In this document: in pieces, positions 1 to 8,211 of the stretch
Layout of the letters: each line of letters starts with the position of its first letter
Numbering within the stretch: the first letter of the stretch is position 1
Assembly: GCA_050309435.1 (NCBI GenBank)
Contig: JBNRMJ010000016.1
Coordinates: 1-32,087 of the forward strand
Source: CAYXVJ01 sp050309435
GTDB lineage: Bacteria; Bacillota; Clostridia; Saccharofermentanales; Fastidiosipilaceae
Length of the DNA: 32,087 bases
Direction of reading: 5' to 3'
Position numbers and translations under genes: made by a program
The notes under the pieces: model-generated
The model's database searches: none
Told to the model about the DNA's origin: nothing
The model's input: the letters and a program-made list of their open reading frames with translations, nothing else

Positions 1-82
1 TCGCCCCGTTCGATTGATATCGTTTCTTCATCATCGGTGTTGCGAGGCGTTCCAGTTCGCTCATGACCGCGGTTTTATCCAT
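1..82 (-). CDS. Probable DNA alkylation repair protein (AlkD-like), N-terminal fragment
   Basis: The window cuts this gene after its first 27 codons. On the minus strand an ATG at 82 follows a clear AAAGGAGA ribosome binding site and opens a reading frame beginning MDKTAVMSELERLATPMMKK. The pattern of a short acidic helix with VMxELExL, then a KKxY(Q)xNGA segment, is how HEAT-repeat DNA alkylation repair proteins (AlkD family, base-excision repair of N-alkylated purines) usually begin. That resemblance is the only support, and the catalytic region lies outside the window. The gene is divergent from the ABC importer operon and shares the 83-631 intergenic region with it. It is probably unrelated to arabinose metabolism. 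The reading frame is solid; the product is moderately likely. Confidence 0.5.
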   Translation of the reverse strand, partial: MDKTAVMSELERLATPMMKKRYQSNGA

Positions 83-314
83 ATAATGTCTCCTTTATAT
101 ATATTCACTTGGTCGGGACTCATCGTCTTGTTTGACCATATATCATCTAAAAAAATAATAGGTTAAATGAAAGCAGTAGGCTGAATCAAAACGCAGGTTT
201 GGTATTTTCCGGTTAATAACTCGGGTTCTATCCCGGGCATTTTAGCTGCTTGTAAATGACACATGGCTAATCCGAAGCATTCAAGATATAGGTTAGGTGA
301 ACTGCATGCAACTC

Positions 315-328
315 TGAAACCCGTTTCA
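315..328. promoter_or_regulatory. Operator-like palindrome TGAAACCCGTTTCA
   Basis: Six-base inverted arms (TGAAAC and GTTTCA) surround a CC centre. This is the usual shape of a LacI-family operator and differs by one base from the CcpA cre consensus (TGNAANCGNTNNCA). It lies about 85 bases upstream of the -35 box of the promoter at 414-443 and 256 bases (centre to centre) from the second palindrome. It could bind the LacI-family regulator at 4343, CcpA, or both. The sequence alone does not separate these. Confidence 0.5.
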
Positions 329-413
329 CATATTTATTAATTTTGCGGCAATTTTTCGCGTTGACGATTTTAACAAGATTGTACAAGGTGGCAATAAAGT
401 TGTATGTTTAGGA

Positions 414-443
414 TTGACAGGTAGTTGTTGAAACTTTTACAAT
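414..443 (+). promoter_or_regulatory. Promoter of the ABC importer operon (TTGACA-18-TACAAT)
   Basis: TTGACA at 414-419 and TACAAT at 438-443 are separated by 18 bases. This is a near-consensus sigma-70/SigA promoter facing the importer genes. Transcription would start near 450, giving a leader of about 180 bases that contains the second palindrome (568-587). Confidence 0.65.
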
Positions 444-567
444 GTGCATATGGTTGGTTATTAGCAATAGAATGCGTCTTTAATATATCAAAATGTCAGC
501 AGTTAACTGAGTTAGTTTTAGTTAAATCAAATAGTGCTTTTGTGGAGATCCATTAACGCCTGTCAGT

Positions 568-587
568 TTCTGAAATCGGTTTCAGAA
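568..587. promoter_or_regulatory. cre/LacI-type operator in the importer leader (core TGAAATCGGTTTCA)
   Basis: Eight-base perfect arms (TTCTGAAA and TTTCAGAA) flank TCGG. The 14-base core fits the CcpA cre pattern TGNAANCGNTNNCA at every fixed position and is also a canonical LacI-family operator. It lies downstream of the predicted promoter and 45 bases before the first permease ATG. Binding here could block elongating polymerase, or pair with the 315-328 site in a loop. The LacI-family gene downstream of the operon is the natural local candidate for binding; CcpA is the alternative. Confidence 0.65.
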
Positions 588-631
588 TATTTGTCAGGAG
601 AAGTTCGTTCAATTCGATTATGAGGTGAAAG

Positions 632-1588
632 ATGAGACGGGATAGCGAAGCTCAATTATATAAGAAAAGTAAATCGCGATTTGCTGTACGCCTGCGAAAC
701 AATCGTACATTGTTACTCATGTGCTTGCCTGCTATTCTTTTCTATATTGTATTTAATTACATACCGATGCCCGGAGCCTATATTGCATTTACGAATTTCA
801 AATACAATCTTGGTATTTTCTCAAGTCCTTTTGTTGGTTTAGATAATTTTAAGTTTTTATGGAGTTCCGGAAAGTTGTGGCAATTAACCAGGAATACCGT
901 GCTCTACAATTTGGCATTTATCATCATTGGTAATTTATTGCAAATCACAGTTGCCGTTTTACTGAATTTAACTGCTTCTCGATCTTTTAAAAAAGTTACT
1001 CAAACTTTTATGTTTTTACCGTACTTTATTTCGGCAGTTCTGGTGGGTTTCCTGGTGTTCAACTTGTTGAATTTCGATTATGGCTTTGTCAACGGTCTGT
1101 TAAAGTCCATTGGAAGCGAGAAGATCTCATTTTACTCTAAACCCGATATATGGCCACTCGTCATTGTTATGGCTCACCTATGGCAGAGCACGGGTTATGG
1201 TTCAATTGTCTATTTTGCGACGATTATGGGTATTGATTCTGAGATAGTAGAAGCAGCCAAAATCGATGGCGCTAATCTGATTCAGGAGATACGTTACATA
1301 ATTCTACCAAGTTTGAAACCAACAGCTATTATCCTGATTCTGTTCTCGATCGGAGGAATCATGCGTGGTAACTTCGGTCTCTTCTATAACATTATAGGTT
1401 CTGCTAATGCCACGCTGCAGCCGATGACAGACATTATCGAAACATATACATATCGGACCATGATCAATCAGTTTAACTTTTCGTATTCGGCCGCTGCAGG
1501 TTTATACCAATCGGTTATTGGTTTCGTAATAGTGAATGTGGCCAATGGAATCGTTCGTAAGATCGAGCCGGAATATGCACTGTTTTAG
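632..1588 (+). CDS. Sugar ABC transporter permease (LplB/YtcP-type), first subunit
   Basis: Integral membrane subunit of a binding-protein-dependent carbohydrate importer (CUT1-like). The 318-residue protein has a basic cytoplasmic N-terminus (about 1-25), then six likely membrane segments. The first contains the LLLMCLPAILFYIVFNYIPM stretch typical of LplB-type permeases, including the NYxPMxG signature. The EAA loop that docks on the ATPase is visible at about 207-230 (EAAKIDGAN, then LPSLKP). The ATG follows GAGGTGA. The gene is first in a three-gene operon, with the second permease nine bases downstream. No ATPase gene is nearby; families of this type commonly share a multitask MsmX-like ATPase encoded elsewhere. 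The cargo is unknown, but an arabino- or other plant oligosaccharide fits the neighbourhood. The DNA is visibly AT-richer than the arabinose genes to the right. Confidence 0.92.
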   Translation: MRRDSEAQLYKKSKSRFAVRLRNNRTLLLMCLPAILFYIVFNYIPMPGAYIAFTNFKYNLGIFSSPFVGLDNFKFLWSSGKLWQLTRNTVLYNLAFIIIGNLLQITVAVLLNLTASRSFKKVTQTFMFLPYFISAVLVGFLVFNLLNFDYGFVNGLLKSIGSEKISFYSKPDIWPLVIVMAHLWQSTGYGSIVYFATIMGIDSEIVEAAKIDGANLIQEIRYIILPSLKPTAIILILFSIGGIMRGNFGLFYNIIGSANATLQPMTDIIETYTYRTMINQFNFSYSAAAGLYQSVIGFVIVNVANGIVRKIEPEYALF

Positions 1589-1597
1589 GAGGCAGAT

Positions 1598-2482
1598 ATG
1601 AAAAAGTTAGATGGTACTACGGTATTCGTAAAAAGCATCTCATATATATTCGTTACGATGTTTGCTTTAGCATGTTTATTCCCGTTTGTCTTAATGGTGT
1701 CTGCTTCTTTTAGCTCGGAAACAGCGATCATGAGTTCTGGCATTGGTTTACTGCCCAAAGACTTTTCCACAGAGGCTTATAAACTTGCGTTTTCAAGTCC
1801 TAAGCTGTTGATTGGTTCGTATATCTTAACGATTATCATGACGGTGTCCGGGACAATCTGCGGACTATTCCTGATCACGATGACCGGATATGCCTTACAG
1901 AGAAAAGATTTTATGTTTCGAAACAAAATATCTTTTTTCATTTATTTCACAACTCTGTTTAGTGGCGGCCTGGCTCCTACATATCTATGGATTACGAAAT
2001 ACCTTGGTCTGATGAATAATTACTTGGCAGTTTTTCTGCCTCTCCTGATGTCGCCTTGGTTAACTTTTCTTATGAAGAATTTTATCAAGCAAATTCCTTT
2101 TGAAATAACCGAATCAGGTAAAGTCGATGGTGCGGGTGATTTTCGAATCTATTTATCGCTTGTATTGCCCATGTTGAAACCGGCATTGGCAACTGTCGGG
2201 TTGTTTCTGGCTTTAGGTTATTGGAACGAGTGGTACAACTCCATGCTGTATTTACAGAATGCAGATTATTATCCGCTGCAGTACTACCTCTATCGAATCG
2301 TAAACCTCGCAACATACTTAAAACAGTCTATGGCGGGAGCGAATGTGACGGTAGGTTCTATGCCTACGAATACCATAAAAATGGCTACGGCTGTATTGGC
2401 TACCGGTCCTATCATATTCGTATATCCCTTTATACAGAAATACTTCATAACAGGCATGACAGTGGGAGCTGTCAAAGGATAA
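1598..2482 (+). CDS. Sugar ABC transporter permease (LplC/YtcP-type), second subunit
   Basis: Second membrane subunit of the importer, 294 residues, with a membrane segment at about 13-35 and several more to the C-terminus. The coupling loop reads EITESGKVDGAGD then LPMLKP (about 169-195). This is the EAA motif of the family with ESG in place of EAA, as is common in this permease class. The ending TGMTVGAVKG is typical of carbohydrate permeases of this type. The ATG has an AGGAGG site only a few bases upstream, and the gap from the first permease is nine bases, so the two are surely co-transcribed. It would form a heterodimer with the protein encoded at 632-1588 and accept sugar from the lipoprotein encoded next. 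Confidence 0.92.
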   Translation: MKKLDGTTVFVKSISYIFVTMFALACLFPFVLMVSASFSSETAIMSSGIGLLPKDFSTEAYKLAFSSPKLLIGSYILTIIMTVSGTICGLFLITMTGYALQRKDFMFRNKISFFIYFTTLFSGGLAPTYLWITKYLGLMNNYLAVFLPLLMSPWLTFLMKNFIKQIPFEITESGKVDGAGDFRIYLSLVLPMLKPALATVGLFLALGYWNEWYNSMLYLQNADYYPLQYYLYRIVNLATYLKQSMAGANVTVGSMPTNTIKMATAVLATGPIIFVYPFIQKYFITGMTVGAVKG

Positions 2483-2543
2483 AGAACAATCGGCCGGATA
2501 CCGACTCTTTAGGTCTTTGGTATCAAGAGAATGGAGGAGTAAA

Positions 2544-4166
2544 ATGTTGAAACGAAAAAAGAAAGTTCTATCATTGTTACTAGCTCTCGCGCTAATCTTG
2601 CCGTTGGCTGCGTGCGGAGGTTCTCAAACGAATGGAACGACCGGCACCGATACGACAAAAGGAACAGGCGAGTCAAACGAAACCAGCGAGGATACGGGTA
2701 ACGGTGGAATTGACACATCTGAATTTGTCTCAATCAATATGCTGGTCTTGGGAAATAAGCCTACAAATGGTCGTATGGAAGCAGCCCTGGCAGCGGAGAA
2801 CGAAATTTTCAAAGAAAGAATTAATGCCGAACTGTCACTTCAATATATCGAGTGGACTGATTGGCAAACCAATTATCAACTCACTCTGGCGAGAGGTGAT
2901 GGAAGTATCGATTTAGTTATTACTGCTACTGACTGGTTGTATGCCTGGCAACTAGTTGAGAAGGGTGCTTTCCTCGGAATGGATAAGTCCATGCTAGAAC
3001 AGTACGCACCGAAAACGTTCGCTGCTGTTCCCGATGAACATTGGGCTGAAACGATGAAGGACGGGAAGATATGGTTTATTCCCGAAGATCAATTCACTCA
3101 ATGGACTAATCATGGTATGTACTATCGTAATGACTGGGCGAAGGAAGCCGGTATAACTGAACCGATTACAACATTCGAACAGTTAGAGGCCTATTATGAC
3201 GGTGTCCTGGAGAATCACGAAGGTGTCATACCTTGGGATATAGGAGCATCCAATAACCTTCCCGGATTGTTACCCGGTTATATTCAAAATGCAATAGATG
3301 CGACTTTTATACTGGGTACCGAAACAGGTGCATACGGTATCTTCTACTATGACAACTCTGATCCTTACACAGTCATATCGCCTTACATGGATGATGATGT
3401 CTTAATTGATGCAGCGGTTACCTTCGACCGCTGGGCAGAAAAAGGTTTCTGGCGTGAAGATGTTTTGAACTATACCGGTGAAACACGGGATCTGATGTAT
3501 GCCGGAACCAGTGCTTCGGATCAGCATCATACACAAACTTATGTGACTACAACCCGTCCGAACATGGATGAGAAGCAACCAGGATCTGACCTTCAGATGT
3601 TCTACTGGGGTGCAGCTAACGGTAATGTTAACAGAGACTTAATCACTCATGGTGCGATGGCAGTTTCATCTTCCTCGCCGAATCCGGAACGTGCTTTGAT
3701 GCTGTATGATCTGCTGCGTAACGATGAAGAACTTTATCGTCTGCATAATTATGGTATCGAAGGTGTTGACTATATCGTAAACGAAAATGGAACCTTAGGC
3801 AGACCCGAGGGTTATGATCCGACCACAGATAGCCTGGACACAAACTTCTGGGGAGGCCGGATGGATGAGTTTGAACTTGAACAAGACTTCTGGTATGACG
3901 GTCGTTTAGACTTCTTCGCACAATTAGATGCAGTTGCAGACTCGTATAAACTTAGCAAGTTTGCATTCGAACAGTCAGCTGTTGCAGCTGAAATGGCTGC
4001 TCTGACAGAAGTATGTAATCAGTACCTGACATCGATCGCCTATGGCAAAACTGCAGATCCGGTAACAGCAGTGGAAGAGTTCCGTGCTGCTATGAAAGCT
4101 GCAGGTTATGATAAAGTGCTGGCAGAGATTCAATCACAATTAGATGCTTTGAAAGCTGAAGGTTAA
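2544..4166 (+). CDS. Extracellular sugar-binding lipoprotein of the ABC importer (YtcQ/LipO-like)
   Basis: Solute-binding protein of the importer, 540 residues from the chosen start. The start is the ATG at 2544, directly after GGAGGAG; an upstream TTG at 2517 extends the frame but lacks a good site. The N-terminus is a lipoprotein signal: KRKKK, a hydrophobic core and the lipobox LAAC with the lipidated cysteine at residue 24. A low-complexity Gly/Thr/Asp/Ser linker (about 25-50) follows. The body matches the large family-1 binding proteins of the YtcQ type, including a C-terminal segment ending YDKVLAEIQSQLDAL as in DUF3502-bearing members. It is the only clearly exported soluble protein in the window. 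A hairpin terminator follows. The ligand cannot be told from the sequence. Confidence 0.9.
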   Translation: MLKRKKKVLSLLLALALILPLAACGGSQTNGTTGTDTTKGTGESNETSEDTGNGGIDTSEFVSINMLVLGNKPTNGRMEAALAAENEIFKERINAELSLQYIEWTDWQTNYQLTLARGDGSIDLVITATDWLYAWQLVEKGAFLGMDKSMLEQYAPKTFAAVPDEHWAETMKDGKIWFIPEDQFTQWTNHGMYYRNDWAKEAGITEPITTFEQLEAYYDGVLENHEGVIPWDIGASNNLPGLLPGYIQNAIDATFILGTETGAYGIFYYDNSDPYTVISPYMDDDVLIDAAVTFDRWAEKGFWREDVLNYTGETRDLMYAGTSASDQHHTQTYVTTTRPNMDEKQPGSDLQMFYWGAANGNVNRDLITHGAMAVSSSSPNPERALMLYDLLRNDEELYRLHNYGIEGVDYIVNENGTLGRPEGYDPTTDSLDTNFWGGRMDEFELEQDFWYDGRLDFFAQLDAVADSYKLSKFAFEQSAVAAEMAALTEVCNQYLTSIAYGKTADPVTAVEEFRAAMKAAGYDKVLAEIQSQLDALKAEG

Positions 4167-4202
4167 CATAAGCAACTTAGTATCGATGATCTAGGACTTA
4201 GC

Positions 4203-4246
4203 AGACACTTGGTACTATTCGTTCATGGTACCAAGTGTCTTTTCTT
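4203..4246 (+). terminator. Rho-independent terminator after the importer operon
   Basis: A perfect 13-base stem (AGACACTTGGTAC at 4203-4215 and its complement at 4228-4240) with a 12-base loop is followed by TTTCTT. It separates the importer operon from the regulator downstream. Confidence 0.85.
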
Positions 4247-4256
4247 AGACTACGCA

Positions 4257-4285
4257 TTGCATGATGAGTTGCCTGATAGTAATAT
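4257..4285 (+). promoter_or_regulatory. Promoter of the LacI-family regulator (TTGCAT-17-TAATAT)
   Basis: TTGCAT (4257-4262) and TAATAT (4280-4285) are 17 bases apart, just after the importer terminator and about 60 bases before the regulator start. The regulator is therefore probably expressed independently of the importer. I see no copy of the TGAAA..TTTCA palindrome here, so autoregulation through that site is not supported. Confidence 0.6.
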
Positions 4286-4342
4286 TAGTACTTAGTTTAA
4301 TTCTGTTTTATATCGAAAATTTTCCTGTTGTCGAGGTCGTTT

Positions 4343-5380
4343 ATGAGGAAAGGTGAAATCACTATTTACAGTATTGCGAAAGAAGCAGAGGTGTCACCGG
4401 CGACCGTTTCGCGTGTTCTGACCAAAAGTGCGCCGGTTAGTCCTGAGAAAAGACAGCGGGTTGAAGCGGTGATTGCCAAACACGATTATCGACCGAGTGC
4501 CATTGCCAGAAGCCTCAATGATACCAAGACACATACGATTGGCATCATGGTTGCAGACATTCGTAATCCGTATTATGCTGCGATGGTGGTTGCCTGCGAA
4601 GTAGAAGCTCAAAAACGCGGCTATACAGTAGTTTTGAGTAGTTTGCTAAATGATAAAGAGCTTGAGTTACAGCATCTGCGGAAGATGCATAGCCAGCGTG
4701 TAGATGCTATTATCCAACTGGGCAGCAGTACTGATGATTTAATGATTAGTAACGACTTTATCCTTGAAGTGAAGCGTATAAGTAGAACGGTTCCTTTCGT
4801 TACGACAGGATTTTTACCGGGTATCGAAAATTGTTATCAAATATCGGTTGACACGGAAAAAAGTATACAGTTAGTACTTGATTACCTGATATCTTTAGGT
4901 CATAAAAGAATCGCACTTGCGGGGGGGCGAATGGATGTAGCTGCGACCAATATTATGCGTCAGCAGTTCCTGTATACCGCCGGTCGGCAGGGCTTAGAAT
5001 ATTATCCGGAGTATATTGTTGATTCCCCGTACACCGTTGAAGGGGGGTATTCCTGTTTTAACGAGCTGCGCAGGCGTTCGCCCAAGCAACCGACCGCAGT
5101 TGTTTGCATCAATGACTTTGTAGCTATAGGTTTTTGTAAAGCGGCTCATGAAGCAGGCTTGAGGATACCTGATGATTTATCCTTGGTAGGTTTTGATAAT
5201 ACGTATCTGGCAGATTTCATGTCGCCTTCTTTAACCAGTGTCGATTATGATTATGAGCATTACGGAGTCGTTCTGACTTCTGTTGCGATAGAGGCAATTA
5301 ATGGTAAAAATCCACCGCAGCATCAGAAAGTAACTCCGCGTTTGATCGAAAGAAAGTCATGTTCATTTTCTGCCGGATAA
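4343..5380 (+). CDS. LacI-family transcriptional regulator (LacI/GalR)
   Basis: One-component sugar-responsive repressor of 345 residues. An N-terminal LacI helix-turn-helix (about 6-27, IYSIAKEAEVSPATVSRVL) leads into the hinge region, then a periplasmic-binding-protein-like effector domain (from about 60) starting TIGIMVADIRNPYYAAMV. The late motif LSLVGFDNTYLADFMSPSLTSV is characteristic of the family. The start is the ATG at 4343, before which GAGG is a weak site; a TTG at 4328 would add five residues and cannot be excluded. The gene directly follows the importer operon with its own promoter, so the importer is its likely target, through the palindromes at 315-328 and 568-587. Its inducer is unknown. 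It shares the AT-rich composition of the importer genes. Confidence 0.9.
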   Translation: MRKGEITIYSIAKEAEVSPATVSRVLTKSAPVSPEKRQRVEAVIAKHDYRPSAIARSLNDTKTHTIGIMVADIRNPYYAAMVVACEVEAQKRGYTVVLSSLLNDKELELQHLRKMHSQRVDAIIQLGSSTDDLMISNDFILEVKRISRTVPFVTTGFLPGIENCYQISVDTEKSIQLVLDYLISLGHKRIALAGGRMDVAATNIMRQQFLYTAGRQGLEYYPEYIVDSPYTVEGGYSCFNELRRRSPKQPTAVVCINDFVAIGFCKAAHEAGLRIPDDLSLVGFDNTYLADFMSPSLTSVDYDYEHYGVVLTSVAIEAINGKNPPQHQKVTPRLIERKSCSFSAG

Positions 5381-5396
5381 TCGATAATTAAGTAAT

Positions 5397-5436
5397 AAAA
5401 GAAGCTTAAGATATCTCCTAAGCTTCTTTTTATTTT
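5397..5436. terminator. Bidirectional terminator between the LacI gene and the GH42 gene
   Basis: A 12-base perfect stem (AAAAGAAGCTTA at 5397-5408 with its complement at 5419-5430) is followed by a T-rich tail on the plus strand. The A-rich left flank gives a T-rich tail on the minus strand too. It lies between two convergent genes and can serve both. Confidence 0.8.
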
Positions 5437-5478
5437 TTATTGATCTTGACTAAGAGATCTCCTCTGCTATGCTAAAAC

Positions 5479-7470
5479 TTATTTATCTCTGCAGTATACC
5501 TGATAACCGTAGGCTTCGATCTGATCCGGGTTTGTTTCGTCGAAATAAGATTGCCAGCCATCCTCGATGGAGATGGATTTGGCTTCTCCGTCGTGATTCA
5601 AAACAAAGAGGTATCGTTTCTCGTCGTTTTGTCGTTCGGTAATTTCGAGATCCTGCAGGCCGGCAACAACTGCCTGCAGCCCGCTGTTTGCAATGAGCTC
5701 TTCGATCAGGCGGTCGTACAGGCGATCGTCCAATTCGCTGCCGACGTAGACGCCCTTTCCTTTTCCGTAAGTGTTTACTGTTATGGCAGGCGTGCCGCTG
5801 TAAAAATCAGAGTCGTAAGTTGCCAGAGCCCGGCAGCTGTCTGCATCTATTTCGATGAGATCGGCCCACAGTCTGCCTTCTCCCTCGATGTCATCCCATT
5901 GGATGGCCACGCTGTCTTTTTGGAGGGGATCATACTCGGGGATGCTGATGCCAAGTAAATCAGCCAGTAAGCCGGGAAGGGGGCCCTCGCTGTAATTGAT
6001 GTTGTTTTGGTGTTTAACTCCGGCGCGCATATCGAGAACCAGCGTTCCGCCGCCTGCGACGTAGCTGCGATATTTATCCGCCAGTGCGGGCCACATTAAA
6101 TACTGCAAAGGCGCCACAACCAGATCATACTCCGTGATGTCGGCATGATCTCCGATGACATCAAGCTGGATCTGCTTGCGGTAAAAGGCGTTATAGATTT
6201 TTTGGAAGTGAACCTGATAGTCAAGATCGGGGTTATTCGGCTGAATACCCATGGCATATTTCTGTTCATAGGAAAAGATCATGGCGGCCCGGGGCTTGGG
6301 CATGCTGCCTTGAAGCTCGCTTAGCAGGCCTTTTGTCTTTGAGATCAGTTCTTTAAGTTCGTAATAGTTTCGTCCCGGAATACCGCTGTGAGGCAGGATA
6401 CCGTGCCAGTATTGCTCGGTGCCGATGGTGGCGACACGCCAGCGGAAATAGACGATGGCATCTGCTCCGCGGGCTATAGCCTGCATCGACCAGAGTGCGA
6501 GCTGCCCCGGTTTGGGGAGTCGTCCCATGATCTGCCAGCCGGTGATGCCGGACTGCTGTTCCATGATCCAGAACGGCGCTTGTTTAACCCCTCGGATCAT
6601 GTCGAGTTCGGCTGCGAGCAGTGCCGGCAGATTCTCTACAGCTCCGCGAAAGAAACCGCCCGGGTATTGGTCGTGCGAGGCGAAATCCAGCTGCTCGCCC
6701 AGCTCGTAATAGTTGACCGTATCCGCGAAACCCATCATATTCTGCGTGATAAAGCGATCAGGAGAATGCCGGCGGATGATGTCGTACTGTATACGATGGA
6801 AATCCAAAATCACATCGGAACGAAAGCGTCGCCAGTCCAGCAGCTGAGAAGGGTTATGCCCGGTGACGAGCCATTTCGGCGTATCGATCTGATCGAATGA
6901 ATTGTAGTCCTGGCTCCAGAAAGCGGTGCCCCAATTCGCATTAAGCGTTTCAATCGTGCCGTAGCGCTTTTCCAGCCAGTCCCGGAAAGCCTCTCGACAG
7001 GAATCACAATGGCAGAGGTCGTGATGACTGTTGCCAAGTTCGTTATCGATCTGCCAGCCGATGACATTGGGGTGGTTGCCGTATTTCTCCGCGAATGTAG
7101 TAACGTAAGAAGAGATCGCATCCCGAAGTGTCTTATTGGTTTGACAGGCGTGATGTCGACCTCCGAAGGCACTGCGTTTGCCTTCCGAATCGATCGGTAA
7201 AATATCCGGATCTTTTTTGACAAGCCAGGCGGGAGGGGCGGCCGAAGGTGTACCGAGGACAACTTTAATGCCGACCGTTTCCAAACGCTCGATGATATCA
7301 TCGAGCCAGCCGAAATTATACCGGCCCTCTTCGGTTTCCAGAAGACTCCAGGAGAATTCGGCCAGACGAACCACATCCAGGCCCATTTCCTTCATCAGAC
7401 GGATATCCGTATCCCAACGTTCCTTTGGCCAGTGCTCGGGGTAATAGTCCGCACCGTACAATACATGCAT
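5479..7470 (-). CDS. GH42 beta-galactosidase / alpha-L-arabinopyranosidase
   Basis: Retaining exo-glycosidase of family GH42, 663 residues. The ATG at 7470 is preferred because AGGAGGA lies seven bases upstream; the TTG two codons earlier is too close to that site. The TIM barrel (about 1-390) begins YGADYYPEHWPKERW. The acid/base is E144 in WQIDNELGN and the nucleophile E304 in FWIMEQQSG. C109, C153, C155 and C158 form the metal-binding cluster seen in many GH42 enzymes. A trimerisation domain and a small C-terminal beta domain follow. GH42 enzymes cleave terminal beta-D-galactose and some also alpha-L-arabinopyranose, which has the same ring configuration without C6. Being last in the arabinose operon makes the second activity plausible. 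No signal peptide, so cytoplasmic. Confidence 0.9.
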   Translation of the reverse strand: MHVLYGADYYPEHWPKERWDTDIRLMKEMGLDVVRLAEFSWSLLETEEGRYNFGWLDDIIERLETVGIKVVLGTPSAAPPAWLVKKDPDILPIDSEGKRSAFGGRHHACQTNKTLRDAISSYVTTFAEKYGNHPNVIGWQIDNELGNSHHDLCHCDSCREAFRDWLEKRYGTIETLNANWGTAFWSQDYNSFDQIDTPKWLVTGHNPSQLLDWRRFRSDVILDFHRIQYDIIRRHSPDRFITQNMMGFADTVNYYELGEQLDFASHDQYPGGFFRGAVENLPALLAAELDMIRGVKQAPFWIMEQQSGITGWQIMGRLPKPGQLALWSMQAIARGADAIVYFRWRVATIGTEQYWHGILPHSGIPGRNYYELKELISKTKGLLSELQGSMPKPRAAMIFSYEQKYAMGIQPNNPDLDYQVHFQKIYNAFYRKQIQLDVIGDHADITEYDLVVAPLQYLMWPALADKYRSYVAGGGTLVLDMRAGVKHQNNINYSEGPLPGLLADLLGISIPEYDPLQKDSVAIQWDDIEGEGRLWADLIEIDADSCRALATYDSDFYSGTPAITVNTYGKGKGVYVGSELDDRLYDRLIEELIANSGLQAVVAGLQDLEITERQNDEKRYLFVLNHDGEAKSISIEDGWQSYFDETNPDQIEAYGYQVYCRDK

Positions 7471-7502
7471 GCTCAATTCCTCCTATGACTTATTATTAAG
7501 AT

Positions 7503-8210
7503 TTATTTCTGACCGTAGTAGGCAGAAGAACCGTGCTTTCTGAAGTAGTGCTTATCCAGAAGCGTCTGTGAGATCGGCTTGATTGCGGGATTGTTTCGCT
7601 CCGTTTCACTTGCCATCAAACAGCACTCGTTTAAAACGACTGCGTTATGGACCGAATCCATCGCCGTTTTTCCGAAGGCAAAGGGCCCGTGACCGGCTAC
7701 CAGCACGGCCGGAACCGCGAGAGGATCAATACCCCGCGTCCTGAAACTTTCGGCGATTACCACACCTGTGTTCAGCTCGTAATCACCTTCGATCTCTTCG
7801 TCGCTAAGTTCTCTTGTACAGGGAACCGGCCCGTAAAAATGGTCGGCATGAGTCGTTCCGTAAGCCGGCAGATCAAGGCCGGCCTGCGCGCGCGCCACCG
7901 CCCAGCGCGAATGCGTATGGGTGATGCCGCCAAGTCCGGGGAACTGCTGATATAAGTAAAGATGAGTGGGTGTATCGCTGGACGGTCTCAGATCACCTTC
8001 GATCACACGGCCGTCTTCGAGGCTCAAGATGACTATGTGCCCGGCCTGTAGCTCTTCATAGGCTACGCCGCTGGGCTTGATGGCCATGACGCCTGCTTCG
8101 CGATCAACCGCGCTGACGTTTCCCCAGGTGAAAACGACCAGATCGTAGGCGGGCAGGGCCAGGTTGGCTTCGAGTACATCCCTTCGAAGCTTACTGTATA
8201 AATCGGACAT
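7503..8210 (-). CDS. araD: L-ribulose-5-phosphate 4-epimerase
   Basis: Converts L-ribulose 5-phosphate to D-xylulose 5-phosphate, the last dedicated step of bacterial L-arabinose catabolism. The 235-residue protein is a class II aldolase/epimerase fold of the usual length. Visible are the phosphate-binding segment TWGNVSA (about 28-34), the SSDTPTH motif with D79, the zinc histidines H98 and H100 in THTHSRWA, and H174 in AGHGPFAFG. The start is the ATG at 8210 with GGAG upstream; seven more upstream codons would overlap araB and are not needed. Only one base separates it from the araB stop, so translational coupling is likely. The GH42 gene follows 32 bases downstream with its own AGGAGG. Confidence 0.95.
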   Translation of the reverse strand: MSDLYSKLRRDVLEANLALPAYDLVVFTWGNVSAVDREAGVMAIKPSGVAYEELQAGHIVILSLEDGRVIEGDLRPSSDTPTHLYLYQQFPGLGGITHTHSRWAVARAQAGLDLPAYGTTHADHFYGPVPCTRELSDEEIEGDYELNTGVVIAESFRTRGIDPLAVPAVLVAGHGPFAFGKTAMDSVHNAVVLNECCLMASETERNNPAIKPISQTLLDKHYFRKHGSSAYYGQK

Positions 8211-8211
8211 C

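Larger units (their letters stand above)
83..631. other. Long intergenic regulatory region between the alkylation-repair gene and the ABC importer operon
   Basis: No convincing gene is seen in these 549 bases. The region is AT-rich and holds a strong sigma-70-type promoter on the plus strand (414-443), two palindromes of the cre/LacI-operator type (315-328 and 568-587), and a small GC hairpin at 222-235 (CGGG/CCCG with a six-base loop). The transcript from the promoter would carry a leader of about 180 bases before the first permease. I do not recognise a known riboswitch in that leader. The minus-strand promoter for the gene at 82 is not clear, although the AT-rich stretch at 90-170 is a plausible place for it. 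Confidence 0.6.

Noticed and set aside
222..235. GGGTTCTATCCC, resembling a tRNA T-arm
   Set aside because: The loop is six rather than seven bases, and no acceptor, D or anticodon arm can be paired around it.
450..631. Possible riboswitch in the 180-base importer leader
   Set aside because: No conserved aptamer core or terminator/antiterminator pair recognised; the only strong structure is the palindrome at 568-587, better read as a protein-binding site.
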